Source: Scytonema sp. UIC 10036 (GTDB lineage: Bacteria; Cyanobacteriota; Cyanobacteriia; Cyanobacteriales; Nostocaceae). Taken from it: a stretch of 33,172 bases of DNA. A model generated the notes under the pieces. The model was not told where the DNA came from. It made no database searches and saw nothing but the letters and a program-made list of their open reading frames with translations. Position numbers and translations under genes: made by a program. Shown piece after piece: positions 24,774-33,140 of this stretch (position 1 is its first letter; every line of letters starts with the position of its first letter). The stretch lies in contig NZ_WJFC01000145.1 in the NCBI RefSeq assembly GCF_009725235.1, forward strand, positions 1-33,172. The letters run 5' to 3'.

Positions 24774-26214
24774 CTGCTTTTATCCTCAATGCTCGTTTTA
24801 AATTAAACCATGCTTTACGCATCTTCCAAAATTTACTGCTTTCCATGGCAGTAATCCTGTCCCGTGCTTGTTGCAGGTGTATATGATTTTGTGGCAAATC
24901 AAACTGCAAATTTTCTAATTCTGCTTTAATGACTTTCAGTTCAGAAGATGTTTGCGCTAATGCTGTTTGAGTTTGTTGGACTTGTAACTGGGATTGCTCT
25001 AATTCTGCTTGAGTTTGTTGGACTTGTAACTGGGATTGCTCTAATTCTGCTTGAGTTTGTTGGACTTGTAACTGGGATTGCGCTAATGCTGTTTGAGTTT
25101 GTTGGACTTGTAACTGGGATTGCTCTAATTCTGCTTGAGTTTGTTGGACTTGTAACTGGGATTGCTCTAATTCTGCTTGAGTTTGTTGGACTTGTAACTG
25201 GGATTGCGCTAATGCTGTTTGAGTTTGTTGGACTTGTAACTGGGATTGCTCTAATTCTGCTTGAGTTTGTTGGACTTGTAACTGGGATTGCTCTAATTCT
25301 GCTTGAGTTTGTTGGACTTGTAACTGGGATTGCTCTAATTCTGCTTGAGTTTGTTGGACTTGTAACTGGGATTGCTCTAATTCTGCTTGAGTTTGTTGGA
25401 CTTGGCGTTGCATTTGCTCCAGGCTTGCCAGAAACTGCTGCCTCTCAGTATGCAACTTTTGTAATTCAGTATAATATCTCTTCAATATATCATCAGAGCC
25501 ATCAATATAGATTGAATCAATACTTTGTTTTGTCACAGATTGTCCATCCGAGCATACAGCAACAAAGTAAAGCGGTGATTTTAAGGCACAAACTCTGTTA
25601 CTGATATCATTAATAGTTCCCGTATATGCCTTGAAACTACTTTGTTTTTCATTTTCAGGGGAAAAGATAAAAGAACCTACAGCTAATTTTTGACCGTAAA
25701 TTTGCACATACTTAAAATGTTGATTTAATAAACTTATAAACTCTTCATAGTAAAGCTCTTTAATATGAAAAGGATTCTTATAATTGGGTTCATCTGAATA
25801 AGTTAAGCGATTGGGAGACGATATAATTAGTATTCCCTCAGGCTTCAAAACTCTCTTAATTTCCAGAATCATTTCTTCATGTTTATCATGATGCTCAATA
25901 GTTTCAAAAGATGTTACGACCTCAATTGAATTATCTAACAAGGGTATAGAGTCACATGAACCAACCATAAACTTAAGATTATGAGAGTTGCTATATTGAT
26001 GGGCAGCATAGTCTACAGCTTCACAGCTGATATCCACCCCTGTAACTGATTGAGCATATTTTGCCAGTAATGCAGAACCATACCCTTCACCTGAAGCTAT
26101 GTCTAATACTGTTTTCCCAGTAATAAATTCTATACATAAAGCGTATCTATGTAAATGTTCGTACTTAATTTCACCCTCAAGAGAAGGTACGTATCTCTCA
26201 CCTGTAAATTCCAT
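24766..26214 (-). CDS. Class I methyltransferase with long repetitive coiled coil
   Basis: A 482-aa protein. Residues about 1-235 are a SAM-dependent methyltransferase with VLDIASGEGYGS at 36-47, GVDIS at 59-63, SFETIEHH and RVLKPEG. Residues about 235-440 are a glutamine-rich coiled coil that includes eleven 14-residue repeats (QVQQTQAELEQSQL and a variant with TALAQ). The end carries AMESSKFWKMRKAWFNLKR, a motif shared with the downstream glycosyltransferase. The combination of methyltransferase plus rigid coiled coil beside Wzm/Wzt recalls WbdD, which caps O-antigen and sets its length. No kinase domain is present. It starts 20 bases after the stop of the next upstream gene and overlaps the following gene by eight bases. 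Confidence 0.85.
   Translation of the reverse strand: MEFTGERYVPSLEGEIKYEHLHRYALCIEFITGKTVLDIASGEGYGSALLAKYAQSVTGVDISCEAVDYAAHQYSNSHNLKFMVGSCDSIPLLDNSIEVVTSFETIEHHDKHEEMILEIKRVLKPEGILIISSPNRLTYSDEPNYKNPFHIKELYYEEFISLLNQHFKYVQIYGQKLAVGSFIFSPENEKQSSFKAYTGTINDISNRVCALKSPLYFVAVCSDGQSVTKQSIDSIYIDGSDDILKRYYTELQKLHTERQQFLASLEQMQRQVQQTQAELEQSQLQVQQTQAELEQSQLQVQQTQAELEQSQLQVQQTQAELEQSQLQVQQTQTALAQSQLQVQQTQAELEQSQLQVQQTQAELEQSQLQVQQTQTALAQSQLQVQQTQAELEQSQLQVQQTQAELEQSQLQVQQTQTALAQTSSELKVIKAELENLQFDLPQNHIHLQQARDRITAMESSKFWKMRKAWFNLKRALRIKADE
24954..25415. repeat. Eleven tandem 42-base repeats inside the methyltransferase gene
   Basis: The unit is 42 bases (14 codons, two heptads). Variants follow a higher-order pattern in which two ELEQ-type units alternate with one ALAQ-type unit, giving an approximate 126-base super-repeat. 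Units of the same type look nearly identical, pointing to recent expansion. Confidence 0.92.
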
Positions 26215-26234
26215 ACTATTTACTATGTGTATTG

Positions 26235-26912
26235 TTACTTAACGGCAACTAATGCTTGAGCAGAAGGATACTCAATAGAAAAAATCCGGCATTCCTGAAA
26301 TCCGGATTGCATTATATGTTTCCATGCATCGCAGCCGTATTCCGCATAAACTAAAAAATCGACCAGATTCTCTCCAGAACCATGATAGCTTGGAGGCAAC
26401 CCTTCTCTAAACAAGGTTAACCTATCAACAATCATAGGTACAGTGAAAGCGCAGTATCCCCCTGGCTTTAAGACTCTATAGCACTCCGATAAGCCTCGAA
26501 CTGGATGTTTAATATGCTCTAAAACATCGGAATGGACGATCAAATCAAAACTCTCATCCACATAATTAATATTCATCATATCTATTTCCGGATATATTTT
26601 GAGATGATGACCAGGTATTTTAGTTAAAAATTGAGTTAAACTACCAGCCTCGTTAATTTCTAGTATCTGTAAATCTTGAATTTTGCTTTCTGTAACAAAA
26701 TCCTTAAACAAACCTTTGTAACCAAAACACCTCATAAGAGCGACAGACAAGGCGATGGAACGTAAATTAGAATTACACTCTGTACAATGCATCCCCTGTT
26801 GTCTATTTATATATTCAACTTCATGGTGCCCTATACGCCATTCATCAATTAATTCTTTCCAAAGAACGTTTTGTTCCTTGAAGCTCGTTGAACCACAACA
26901 ATAGCAAATCAT
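26235..26912 (-). CDS. Class I methyltransferase with N-terminal zinc-finger-like cysteines
   Basis: A 225-aa protein. Cys3/Cys6 and Cys43/Cys46 form two CxxC pairs likely to bind zinc. The rest is a Methyltransf_11-like Rossmann domain with FDLIVHSDVLEHIKHP at about 122-137 and YRVLKPGGYCAFTVP. The glycine-rich SAM loop is unusual (LEINEAGSL at 84-92 instead of the common GxGxG form), though similar loops occur in methyltransferases of this zinc-finger type. It probably modifies a sugar in the cluster's glycan. Its start overlaps the end of the Wzt gene by four bases (ATGA), so translation is coupled. Confidence 0.82.
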   Translation of the reverse strand: MICYCCGSTSFKEQNVLWKELIDEWRIGHHEVEYINRQQGMHCTECNSNLRSIALSVALMRCFGYKGLFKDFVTESKIQDLQILEINEAGSLTQFLTKIPGHHLKIYPEIDMMNINYVDESFDLIVHSDVLEHIKHPVRGLSECYRVLKPGGYCAFTVPMIVDRLTLFREGLPPSYHGSGENLVDFLVYAEYGCDAWKHIMQSGFQECRIFSIEYPSAQALVAVK

Positions 26913-28303
26913 TTTACTAACGTATTCACAGATAAGATGTCAAAATTTATAAAATTATCCACTGTATGAGCCACTTTCACATCAGAAAATCTTATAAAAC
27001 CAAAAGTTAATTCTGTAACTCCTGATTCTAATGCCACAGGATGTTGAATCCAATCCATCATCTCGTGATTTTCTTGGCTACCATTGGCAATAGCTGGCTC
27101 CAAGGAGTAAATATCGCTCTTAATATGAGGCCATTTTATTTGAAAAGACACACAAATGAGTTCATTTTTTTTAAATGGCGGTAGTTGATGGTTATACTGT
27201 GTTGTATTCCACCCAGCTATAGACACCCTTAATCTGTCAAACATCATAATGCCAAAAATTGGTCTATCGACTTCATCATGACTAAGAATTTTTGCTTGGA
27301 GCAATAAAATATCATTAGGCATAACAAAACCGATTTTTTGCCTTTGGGAATTTAAAATATCTAAGCTAATAATTTCGCAACGTCCCGTACCAAATCTTTT
27401 AACATTAGAAAATGACAAGTAAGGTTTTTCCGTAAATGGATTTCTCTTCAAATCTTCAGAAGAATTTGATTGAACTTCTAAACAGACCTTTAGATCTTTA
27501 ACAATCTCCTCATCTATTGGCGACGACTCAGTTAGATGATCTGACTTTTTCTTGAGTCCCTCATTAATTTTTTCATATATCCAAGCTTGATATGATTTAC
27601 TTACATCAATGGGCAACCCTCGTTCAACAACCTGACCATTATTAATCCATATAGCATCAGAACAAAGGCGTGTCACTGAACCAATATCGTGAGACACAAA
27701 CAGAATTGTTCCTCCAGAATCCTGAAAATCTTTTATTTTTGCCATGCAACGGTGTACAAAAACTCCATCTCCCACGGATAAGGCTTCATCTACGATTAAG
27801 ATTTCAGGATTAACATTAATTGCCACCGCAAAAGCCAGACGAACAAACATCCCGCTAGAGTAAGATTTTACTGGCTCATCTATAAAATCTCCTATTCCTG
27901 CAAATTCAGCTATTTCATCAAATCTATCTTCAATTTCTTGTTGATTTAACCCTAATAATCTCCCATTAAAAAATACATTTTGCCGTCCAGTAAACTCTGG
28001 GTTAAATCCACTGCCTAGCTCTAACAGTGCCGACACCCTGCCCCTAACTTTAACCTCACCAGTCGTAGGTGTTAGAGTTCCAGCAATAATTTGCAATAAC
28101 GTACTTTTCCCGGAGCCATTTTGCCCTACAATCCCTATGGTTTTTCCCTTATAAATTTCTAAATTAATATCCTTCAGTGCCCAAAACTCATCAGATCTGC
28201 TTTTACCTGGTAACAAAAGCTCTTTAAGCCGATCTACAGGACGAGCATACCGCTTGTAGCACTTGGAAACATTTTTTAGGGAAATTACGATTTCCTCGCT
28301 CAT
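26909..28303 (-). CDS. Polysaccharide ABC exporter ATPase, Wzt type with C-terminal extension
   Basis: A 464-aa ATPase that with the Wzm permease exports a polyprenyl-linked polysaccharide. Residues 1-240 are the nucleotide-binding domain: Walker A GQNGSGKST at 60-68, signature YSSGM at 148-152, Walker B ILIVDE at 168-173, and the H-loop histidine at 205 in VSHD. Residues about 280-464 form a beta-rich domain like the Wzt carbohydrate-binding domain, with PNDILLLQAKILS and FGIMMFDR. In E. coli O9a that domain recognises the modified chain end. The permease gene lies upstream on the same strand across about 175 non-coding bases. Confidence 0.93.
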   Translation of the reverse strand: MSEEIVISLKNVSKCYKRYARPVDRLKELLLPGKSRSDEFWALKDINLEIYKGKTIGIVGQNGSGKSTLLQIIAGTLTPTTGEVKVRGRVSALLELGSGFNPEFTGRQNVFFNGRLLGLNQQEIEDRFDEIAEFAGIGDFIDEPVKSYSSGMFVRLAFAVAINVNPEILIVDEALSVGDGVFVHRCMAKIKDFQDSGGTILFVSHDIGSVTRLCSDAIWINNGQVVERGLPIDVSKSYQAWIYEKINEGLKKKSDHLTESSPIDEEIVKDLKVCLEVQSNSSEDLKRNPFTEKPYLSFSNVKRFGTGRCEIISLDILNSQRQKIGFVMPNDILLLQAKILSHDEVDRPIFGIMMFDRLRVSIAGWNTTQYNHQLPPFKKNELICVSFQIKWPHIKSDIYSLEPAIANGSQENHEMMDWIQHPVALESGVTELTFGFIRFSDVKVAHTVDNFINFDILSVNTLVK

Positions 28304-28478
28304 GCTTGTGCTATTAATCCTTGAAACTTACACACCACAATCAAATCAAGCTTTTTTTAATCTTTGCTTAAATTGTTCAGCTAAGATTACAACTTTTACC
28401 ATAAATGTTTACATCATAGCACCGTCATGAATTCTGCTGTTTAATCCTACCTGCTGTTCTCTCATATTGCTTTTAAGC

Positions 28479-29351
28479 TTATAAGACATCAGCAAAAGCA
28501 GGTTGCAGACGTTTGTAAGACCACAAACCACCACAAAAAACAACGATAGCAATCAATGAAGCTACTTCCCATTCTCCCCAGTGTGTCACCTCTCCAACCA
28601 AAATTAAATCTCGGTAAACTTCTGCAATTGCTGTCATGGGATTCAACCAAAACACGTAAAACCGCCATTGTTCTGGTATGGCTGATGCTGGATAGATAAT
28701 TGGTGTCAAATAAAACCAAAGGTTTATAATGACTCCTAAAGTTTGCGGTATATCACGTAAAAAAACGGTTAGCCCTGCCATAAAATAACCTAACCCTGCT
28801 GTTAATAACAGCTGCGGTATCCAAACTAACGGTAGAAGTGCTAGAGTTATATGCAAAGCATGAGAAGTCAGCGCTACAAAAAAAATCAGCGCTATTAGAC
28901 CAAAAGAACTTTCAATAAACGCTGATAAAATTGGGACTAATGGCAATAAAGCGAGCGGAAACACGACCTTCTTGACCAAATTTGGTTGTAAAATTACAGA
29001 AGTTGCCGCCTGAATTAAACCACTACTGAAAGCAATCCAGGGTAGTAATCCAGCAAATAACCACAAACCAAAGGTAAAATTATTGTCCGGCAAGCTTTTA
29101 AGATTGACTTTTAGCTTGAGAACAATTGAAAACACATATACGTAGATGAGTAACTGTGATAGTTGATTCAACAAAGGCCACAAGTTACCTAGAACAGAAC
29201 CTTTGTATCGCGCTTCTAGATCTCGCCGCACCAGGCTTCTAAGCAAATCAAACTTTACCCACCAGCTTTCACTAACTGGCAGTACTCGTCTCAGCCTTCC
29301 AAACTTCCGCACTACTCCTCGCATCGTTGGCATCAATTTCAGCTTCCTCAC
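28479..29351 (-). CDS. Polysaccharide ABC exporter permease, Wzm type
   Basis: A 290-aa ABC-2 type membrane protein with six hydrophobic segments after a cytoplasmic amphipathic start. Typical features are LLRSLVRRDLEARYKGSVLG before the first helix, GLLPWIAFSSGL, and LNPMTAIAEVYRDLI before the last helices. It pairs with the Wzt-type ATPase downstream. Length fits the family. No chain-length or polymerase gene of the Wzy pathway is recognised with certainty, in keeping with an ABC-dependent export route. Confidence 0.92.
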   Translation of the reverse strand: MRKLKLMPTMRGVVRKFGRLRRVLPVSESWWVKFDLLRSLVRRDLEARYKGSVLGNLWPLLNQLSQLLIYVYVFSIVLKLKVNLKSLPDNNFTFGLWLFAGLLPWIAFSSGLIQAATSVILQPNLVKKVVFPLALLPLVPILSAFIESSFGLIALIFFVALTSHALHITLALLPLVWIPQLLLTAGLGYFMAGLTVFLRDIPQTLGVIINLWFYLTPIIYPASAIPEQWRFYVFWLNPMTAIAEVYRDLILVGEVTHWGEWEVASLIAIVVFCGGLWSYKRLQPAFADVL

Positions 29352-29372
29352 TCATTACCTACACACCAAATT

Positions 29373-29580
29373 TCTTTCAATGAAGCTTACTGTGTATGAA
29401 AGTTCCTGTTGTATAAGTTATTGTCTCACGTTTAAGGCAAGTTACCCGGATCGATTTCCTAAAAGTGCAAATATTGTGCTAAACGTCTGCCTGCTGACGT
29501 TCTTGCTCTGCACGTTGGCGTTCTTGCTCAACCCGTTCTGTGTTTGTTAGTATCCATTGTTCATTCGGATTATACCAACC
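29373..29580 (-). pseudogene. Decayed Uma2-like (DUF820) gene 3' end, copy 1
   Basis: On the minus strand from 29580 the sequence reads GWYNPNEQWILTNTERVEQE, then RQRAEQERQ. After restoring small indels it continues as RLAQYLRTLGIDPGNLP and a stop at 29432-29434. This is the usual C-terminal tail of Uma2-family proteins in cyanobacteria. No catalytic domain remains. About 60 bases past the stop are shared with copy 2 at 30947-31190. Confidence 0.7.
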
Positions 29581-29878
29581 TATTTACAAAAGAGTTACGA
29601 CCAAAACCACATACTAATCAGGTTGCTTAAACCAGACTGTTGCGAAAATCTACTGACGTGCTGTAGAACAGCGGTGGAAAAAGTGATTGTTACTAAAGCG
29701 CCGCTTAGGAATCACAATTTCGGGTTAGGACAATAGTGCGAACAAGCTGATAATTGCGAAATACTCCATTTTGCAAACATCGTAAATAAAAATCCTGCTT
29801 GTGTCTTTGGAATTTACAGATACAACACAAGCAGCGTAACACTCACTTGAACTTGCTAATTTTCCAGTAATAATTGTA
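29581..29878. other. Spacer downstream of the GT2 gene, with hairpin
   Basis: I see no gene. A 10-bp perfect inverted repeat (CTGCTTGTGT at 29795-29804 and ACACAAGCAG at 29825-29834, 20-base loop) lies just past the GT2 stop and may act in transcription termination on the minus strand, but it lacks a T-run. Confidence 0.4.
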
Positions 29879-30628
29879 TTAATGTAACTGTCTTGAAGCA
29901 TTTTTTTGAAGTTCAACAACAGGTACAGAAACTACAGACTTACTAAATAAATTATATTTAAGAATGCACCAGATAGCCCTAATACCATCTTTCCAACCTA
30001 TCTTTTTTCCTTCTTGGTAAGTACGACCATAATAAGATATACCTACTTCATAGATGCGACATCCCATTTTAGAAACCTTAGCTGTTATTTCGGGTTCAAA
30101 GCCAAAGCGATTTTCTTCTATTTTGATATTTTGAATAATTTCACGCCTAAAAGCTTTGTAACAGGTTTCCATATCGGTGAGGTTTATATTAGTGAACATA
30201 TTAGATAGAGTTGTCAAAAACCCATTGCCCAATCTATGCCAATAATAGACAACTCTATGAGGTCTTCCACTTTGGAAACGAGAACCGAAAACAACATCAG
30301 CTCTATTTTCCAAGATAGGTTGAATCATTATTGGATATTCTTGAGGATCGTATTCCAAATCCGCATCTTGAACAATTATTATATCGCCTGTAGCATTAGC
30401 AAAACCTGTACGCAAAGCCGCACCTTTACCTTTATTTTTTGGATGATAAATCACTCTATCAACTTGCGTTTCTATTTTGCTTCTAAGCAGTTCTCTGCTT
30501 CCATCTATAGAACAATCATCTACTATAATAATTTCTAGGTTTTTCACGGGAGATCCTTTGACTGCTTCAACTACTTTACGAATAGTTTTCACTTCATTAA
30601 AACAGGGGATAATGACAGATAACTTCAT
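29879..30628 (-). CDS. GT2 polyprenyl-phosphate glycosyltransferase (DPM1-like)
   Basis: A 249-aa soluble GT2 enzyme of the dolichol-phosphate mannosyltransferase type, which transfers a sugar from a nucleotide donor to polyprenyl phosphate at the cytoplasmic membrane face. Motifs are SVIIPCFNE at 4-12, IIIVDDCSIDGS at 33-44, QDADLEYDP at about 87-95 with the metal-binding DAD, FGSRF, and DMETCYKAFRR near 152-162. No C-terminal membrane helices are present, as in the DPM1 subclass. It could supply the donor for the GT-C-like protein at 19642-21114. It is flanked on both sides by copies of a decayed Uma2-like gene tail. Confidence 0.9.
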   Translation of the reverse strand: MKLSVIIPCFNEVKTIRKVVEAVKGSPVKNLEIIIVDDCSIDGSRELLRSKIETQVDRVIYHPKNKGKGAALRTGFANATGDIIIVQDADLEYDPQEYPIMIQPILENRADVVFGSRFQSGRPHRVVYYWHRLGNGFLTTLSNMFTNINLTDMETCYKAFRREIIQNIKIEENRFGFEPEITAKVSKMGCRIYEVGISYYGRTYQEGKKIGWKDGIRAIWCILKYNLFSKSVVSVPVVELQKNASRQLH

Positions 30629-30946
30629 ATTAAGCTATTTACTCCTCTTCTGTACCACACACAAATTATTCAGGCTTGAAAGCATTGATACTTGAATCAC
30701 TCAAAGTGAATCTCGCCAACAATACATTTCCCAGGTCTTGCAAATTATAATACTTTTTTCGCGTCTTGAAACTTTGCTGACTCTTTTCAACTTATATCTA
30801 AGAGAAATTGGAAAATGGCTGTAACCCTGACAAATAAACAATCGTTCTCCGAATTCCCTAGTCCTGATGAAGAAAAGCTCTCCATTAGGGCTATCTCACA
30901 AATGAAGGTCTTGCCTAACTAGGTTGATTTATAATGACCTGCTTAC

Positions 30947-31190
30947 ATTTCTTTCCATGAAGCTTTCTTTTTATGAAAGTTCCTGTTGTATAAGTTATTG
31001 TCTCATGTCTGAGGCAAGTTATCCGGCTCGATTAAGGTGAGAGCACAAATACTTTGCTAGTCGCTCAGCTCGTTGGCGTTCTTGCTCATCTCATTCTGCG
31101 TTTGTCGGTAGCCGTTGCCCATTAACATCATACCAACGCCGCCACAAACCTTCTGTTCCTTCACAAGCAATACTGCAAGGGCTCTCGAAT
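30947..31190 (-). pseudogene. Decayed Uma2-like (DUF820) gene 3' end, copy 2
   Basis: The minus strand reads CEGTEGLWRRWYDVNGQRLP then TNAE, a stop, and DEQERQRAERLAKYL. A one-base shift then gives IEPDNLPQT and a stop at 31003-31005. This is a Uma2-type C-terminal tail with an internal stop and a frameshift. The 3' flank (30947-31002) matches that of copy 1, including a 24-base identical stretch on the plus strand beginning GAAAGTTCCTGTTG. Confidence 0.72.
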
Positions 31191-31545
31191 TTTTGTAGTA
31201 GGGGTAAACCCGTGTGTGAAACCCAACAAATGTCTGTAAATGTCGGGTTTCGTTCCTCAAACGCCAGTAAAGGTGCGGAGGGAAACCCTCCTATGGCGCA
31301 TTCGCGCCACGCACACGGTTCAGGGCTGGCTCCCCAACCTACGTGTTTTCGCATTTTTAGGTTAACCGACAAGTATTGCCTTCACAAGAACCTTGCCTAA
31401 CGCGCTGCTAACCGCTGAGATCGCATCCGTTGTACGGGCGCTCTTGCCGCCGCGCCCCTACTACTCTCTCCCACTAGAAGATTACTTAAACACGTAGCAC
31501 TGCCCACTGTTGACTATTGTGCGGCATAGCCCTACCTACTGTGCT

Positions 31546-31580
31546 ACTAACCACTAACCACTAACCACTAACCATTAACT
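31546..31580. repeat. ACTAACC heptamer array
   Basis: Four to five tandem copies of CTAACCA lie about 55 bases upstream of the DUF2862 gene. It is the complement of the GGTTAGT array at the end of the window and of the first half of the array at 2889. Confidence 0.8.
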
Positions 31581-31634
31581 CTAAGTACCAGATTCCGCTA
31601 AACTGAGTCTTGGTTTATCGTTTTGTAAACTAGC

Positions 31635-31829
31635 ATGGAAATTGGACAAAAGGTTAAAGTCTTCCGTTTGCGCGATCGCGTTTCTCCCCCTATTGCCAAA
31701 AGGCTCGGACAAGTCGGCACAATTGAAGGTTACAAAGTCACCGATGGATATGGTGTTGGCGTCGTCGTAAAATTTGATGATAACTTCGCCACTTGGTTCT
31801 TTGAAGACGAGATCAAGGTTGTGCAGTAA
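31635..31829 (+). CDS. DUF2862 family small protein
   Basis: A 64-aa protein with the compact beta-rich sequence MEIGQKVKVFRLRDRVSPPI ... GQVGTIEGYKVTDGYGVGVVV and FATWFFEDEI, characteristic of the DUF2862 family of cyanobacteria and plants. It looks like a small SH3-like barrel. Function is unknown. A HIP1 octamer is inside the coding region. It is followed by the Get3d-like gene on the same strand after about 140 bases. Confidence 0.85.
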   Translation: MEIGQKVKVFRLRDRVSPPIAKRLGQVGTIEGYKVTDGYGVGVVVKFDDNFATWFFEDEIKVVQ

Positions 31830-31971
31830 AGGGAACTCCATCCCTGTTCGCTGTTGGCGCAGATGCCCTCTTTGAGGGCAAGCCATATAAGAACTGAGGA
31901 TTATGTAAGCAACTATCAGCCAGTGCTAAGTTGAAGTTAAAAGAATCGGCGGTATCAATAGGAATCTAGTA

Positions 31972-33072
31972 ATGTCCCTAATATTGACATTTTTGGGAAA
32001 AGGCAGTTCTGCTCGAACAAAAGTCGCGATCGCAGCTGCCAAATCATTAGCAAGCCAAGGAAATCGCGTACTCCTAGCAGGACAAGCGGAACCAGCACTG
32101 CCAATTCTGCTAGACACCACCCTGAGTCCTGACCCCAAAGAAATTGCTCCCCATTTGCAGGTTGTACAACTGCAAGCTGCAGTGCTGCTAGAACGCAGTT
32201 GGGAGGAAGTCAAAAAACTTGAGGCGCAATACCTCCGTACCCCAATCTTGAAAGAAGTTTACGGTCAAGAACTGGCAGTTTTGCCAGGAATGGATAGCGC
32301 TCTCGCCTTAAACGCAATCCGAGAGTACGACGAAAGCGGTAAGTATGACGTTATCATCTACGATGGCACGGGAGACACCACCACCGTGCGGATGTTAGGA
32401 ATGCCAGAGTCCCTCAGTTGGTATGTAAGACGTTTCCGACAATTGATTGTCAATTCCGATATAGGAAAAACAATTTCCGAATCCCCCTTAATTCAACCAC
32501 TGATAAGCACTTTTTTTAACATCAATTGGACAGCAGATAACTTTGCCCAACCAGCCAACCAAGTCAGTAATTTGTTAGATAGAGGAAAAGCCGCCCTAGC
32601 AGATCCCAAAAGAGTTGCCGCTTTCCTAGTCACAGCCGACGATCCTATTGAAGTCGCAACAACTCGCTATCTTTGGGGCAGTTCACAACAAATCGGTTTA
32701 ACCGTTGGTGGAGTTATCCTCACATCATCCGACACAACCACTAACTGGAGCGAGCAATTTACCCCACTCCCAGTCAGTGTAGTACCCGATATCAAAACAG
32801 GAGACTGGCAACCTCTGATAGATGCTCTACCCAATTTTGTAGAGCAAGCCGTCAAAGCGCCCAAACCCATTGAGATAGATGTAAACACCAAGCAAGTCCG
32901 CTTATTCTTGCCCGGATTTGACAAAAAACAAGTCAAACTTACCCAGTACGGACCAGAAGTCACAGTAGAAGCAGGAGATCAGCGAAGGAATATTTCCCTA
33001 CCTCCCGCCCTCAATGGCAAACCCATAACTGGTGCAAAGTTTCAAAATAATTATTTGATAATCTCATTTTAA
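31972..33072 (+). CDS. Get3d-like ArsA-family protein with alpha-crystallin-type C-terminus
   Basis: A 366-aa protein of the ArsA/Get3 P-loop fold, in the subgroup found in cyanobacteria and plastids (Get3d) whose members carry a C-terminal alpha-crystallin/HSP20-like domain. The N-terminal nucleotide loop is GKGSSART at residues 9-16. Canonical Get3 has GKGGVGKT, so the lysine before the threonine is absent; as I recall the subgroup usually has GKGGxART, so the Ser12 is a further departure. Conserved stretches include YLRTPILKEVYGQELAVLPG, YDVIIYDGTGD and SLSWYVRRFRQL. Residues about 285-366 form the beta domain (RLFLPGFDKKQVKLTQYG). Its client proteins are unknown. It stands apart from any arsenite genes, so arsenic transport is unlikely. 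Confidence 0.9.
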   Translation: MSLILTFLGKGSSARTKVAIAAAKSLASQGNRVLLAGQAEPALPILLDTTLSPDPKEIAPHLQVVQLQAAVLLERSWEEVKKLEAQYLRTPILKEVYGQELAVLPGMDSALALNAIREYDESGKYDVIIYDGTGDTTTVRMLGMPESLSWYVRRFRQLIVNSDIGKTISESPLIQPLISTFFNINWTADNFAQPANQVSNLLDRGKAALADPKRVAAFLVTADDPIEVATTRYLWGSSQQIGLTVGGVILTSSDTTTNWSEQFTPLPVSVVPDIKTGDWQPLIDALPNFVEQAVKAPKPIEIDVNTKQVRLFLPGFDKKQVKLTQYGPEVTVEAGDQRRNISLPPALNGKPITGAKFQNNYLIISF

Positions 33073-33082
33073 GTATTGGGAA

Positions 33083-33140
33083 TGGTTAGTGGTTAGTGGT
33101 TAGTGGTTAGTGGTTAGTGGTTAGTGGTTAGTGGTTAGTT
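33083..33140. repeat. GGTTAGT heptamer array
   Basis: Eight tandem copies or so of GGTTAGT lie just after the Get3d-like gene. A TATAAT at 33143-33148 follows directly and could be the -10 element of a gene beyond the window, with the array occupying the upstream promoter region. Confidence 0.85.

Larger units (their letters stand above)
30629..31634. other. About 1 kb of decayed and repetitive sequence
   Basis: I find no intact gene. The interval holds a Uma2-like remnant (31003-31190), a segment resembling dispersed cyanobacterial repeats (gggtttcgttcctc near 31240, and a GC-rich stretch at 31270-31345), and an ACTAACC heptamer array near its end. Reading frames of 60-90 codons here overlap each other and the repeats. 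Confidence 0.65.

Noticed and set aside
24948..25604. Long open frame on the plus strand across the methyltransferase repeats
   Set aside because: It is the complement of the 42-base repeat, which lacks stops in that frame. The product is a monotonous FVGLVTGIAL repeat with no family resemblance, while the minus strand encodes a recognisable enzyme.
29725..29919. 64-codon frame overlapping the end of the GT2 gene on the minus strand
   Set aside because: No family resemblance and it overlaps a well-supported gene in another frame.
30815..30922. 35-codon frame starting MAVTLTNKQSFSEF
   Set aside because: It has a plausible purine-rich upstream stretch but no recognisable family, and it lies in decayed sequence. 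It is too weak to call a gene.
31057..31400. Several overlapping 60-90 codon frames on both strands
   Set aside because: They cover a decayed Uma2-like tail and dispersed repeats. The only recognisable coding trace is the Uma2-type sequence, which contains a stop and a frameshift.
33083..33140. Possible CRISPR array
   Set aside because: The repeats here and in the other gaps are contiguous 7-base units without unique spacers, so they are short tandem repeats. The 42-base and 729-base repeats are coding and also have no spacers.
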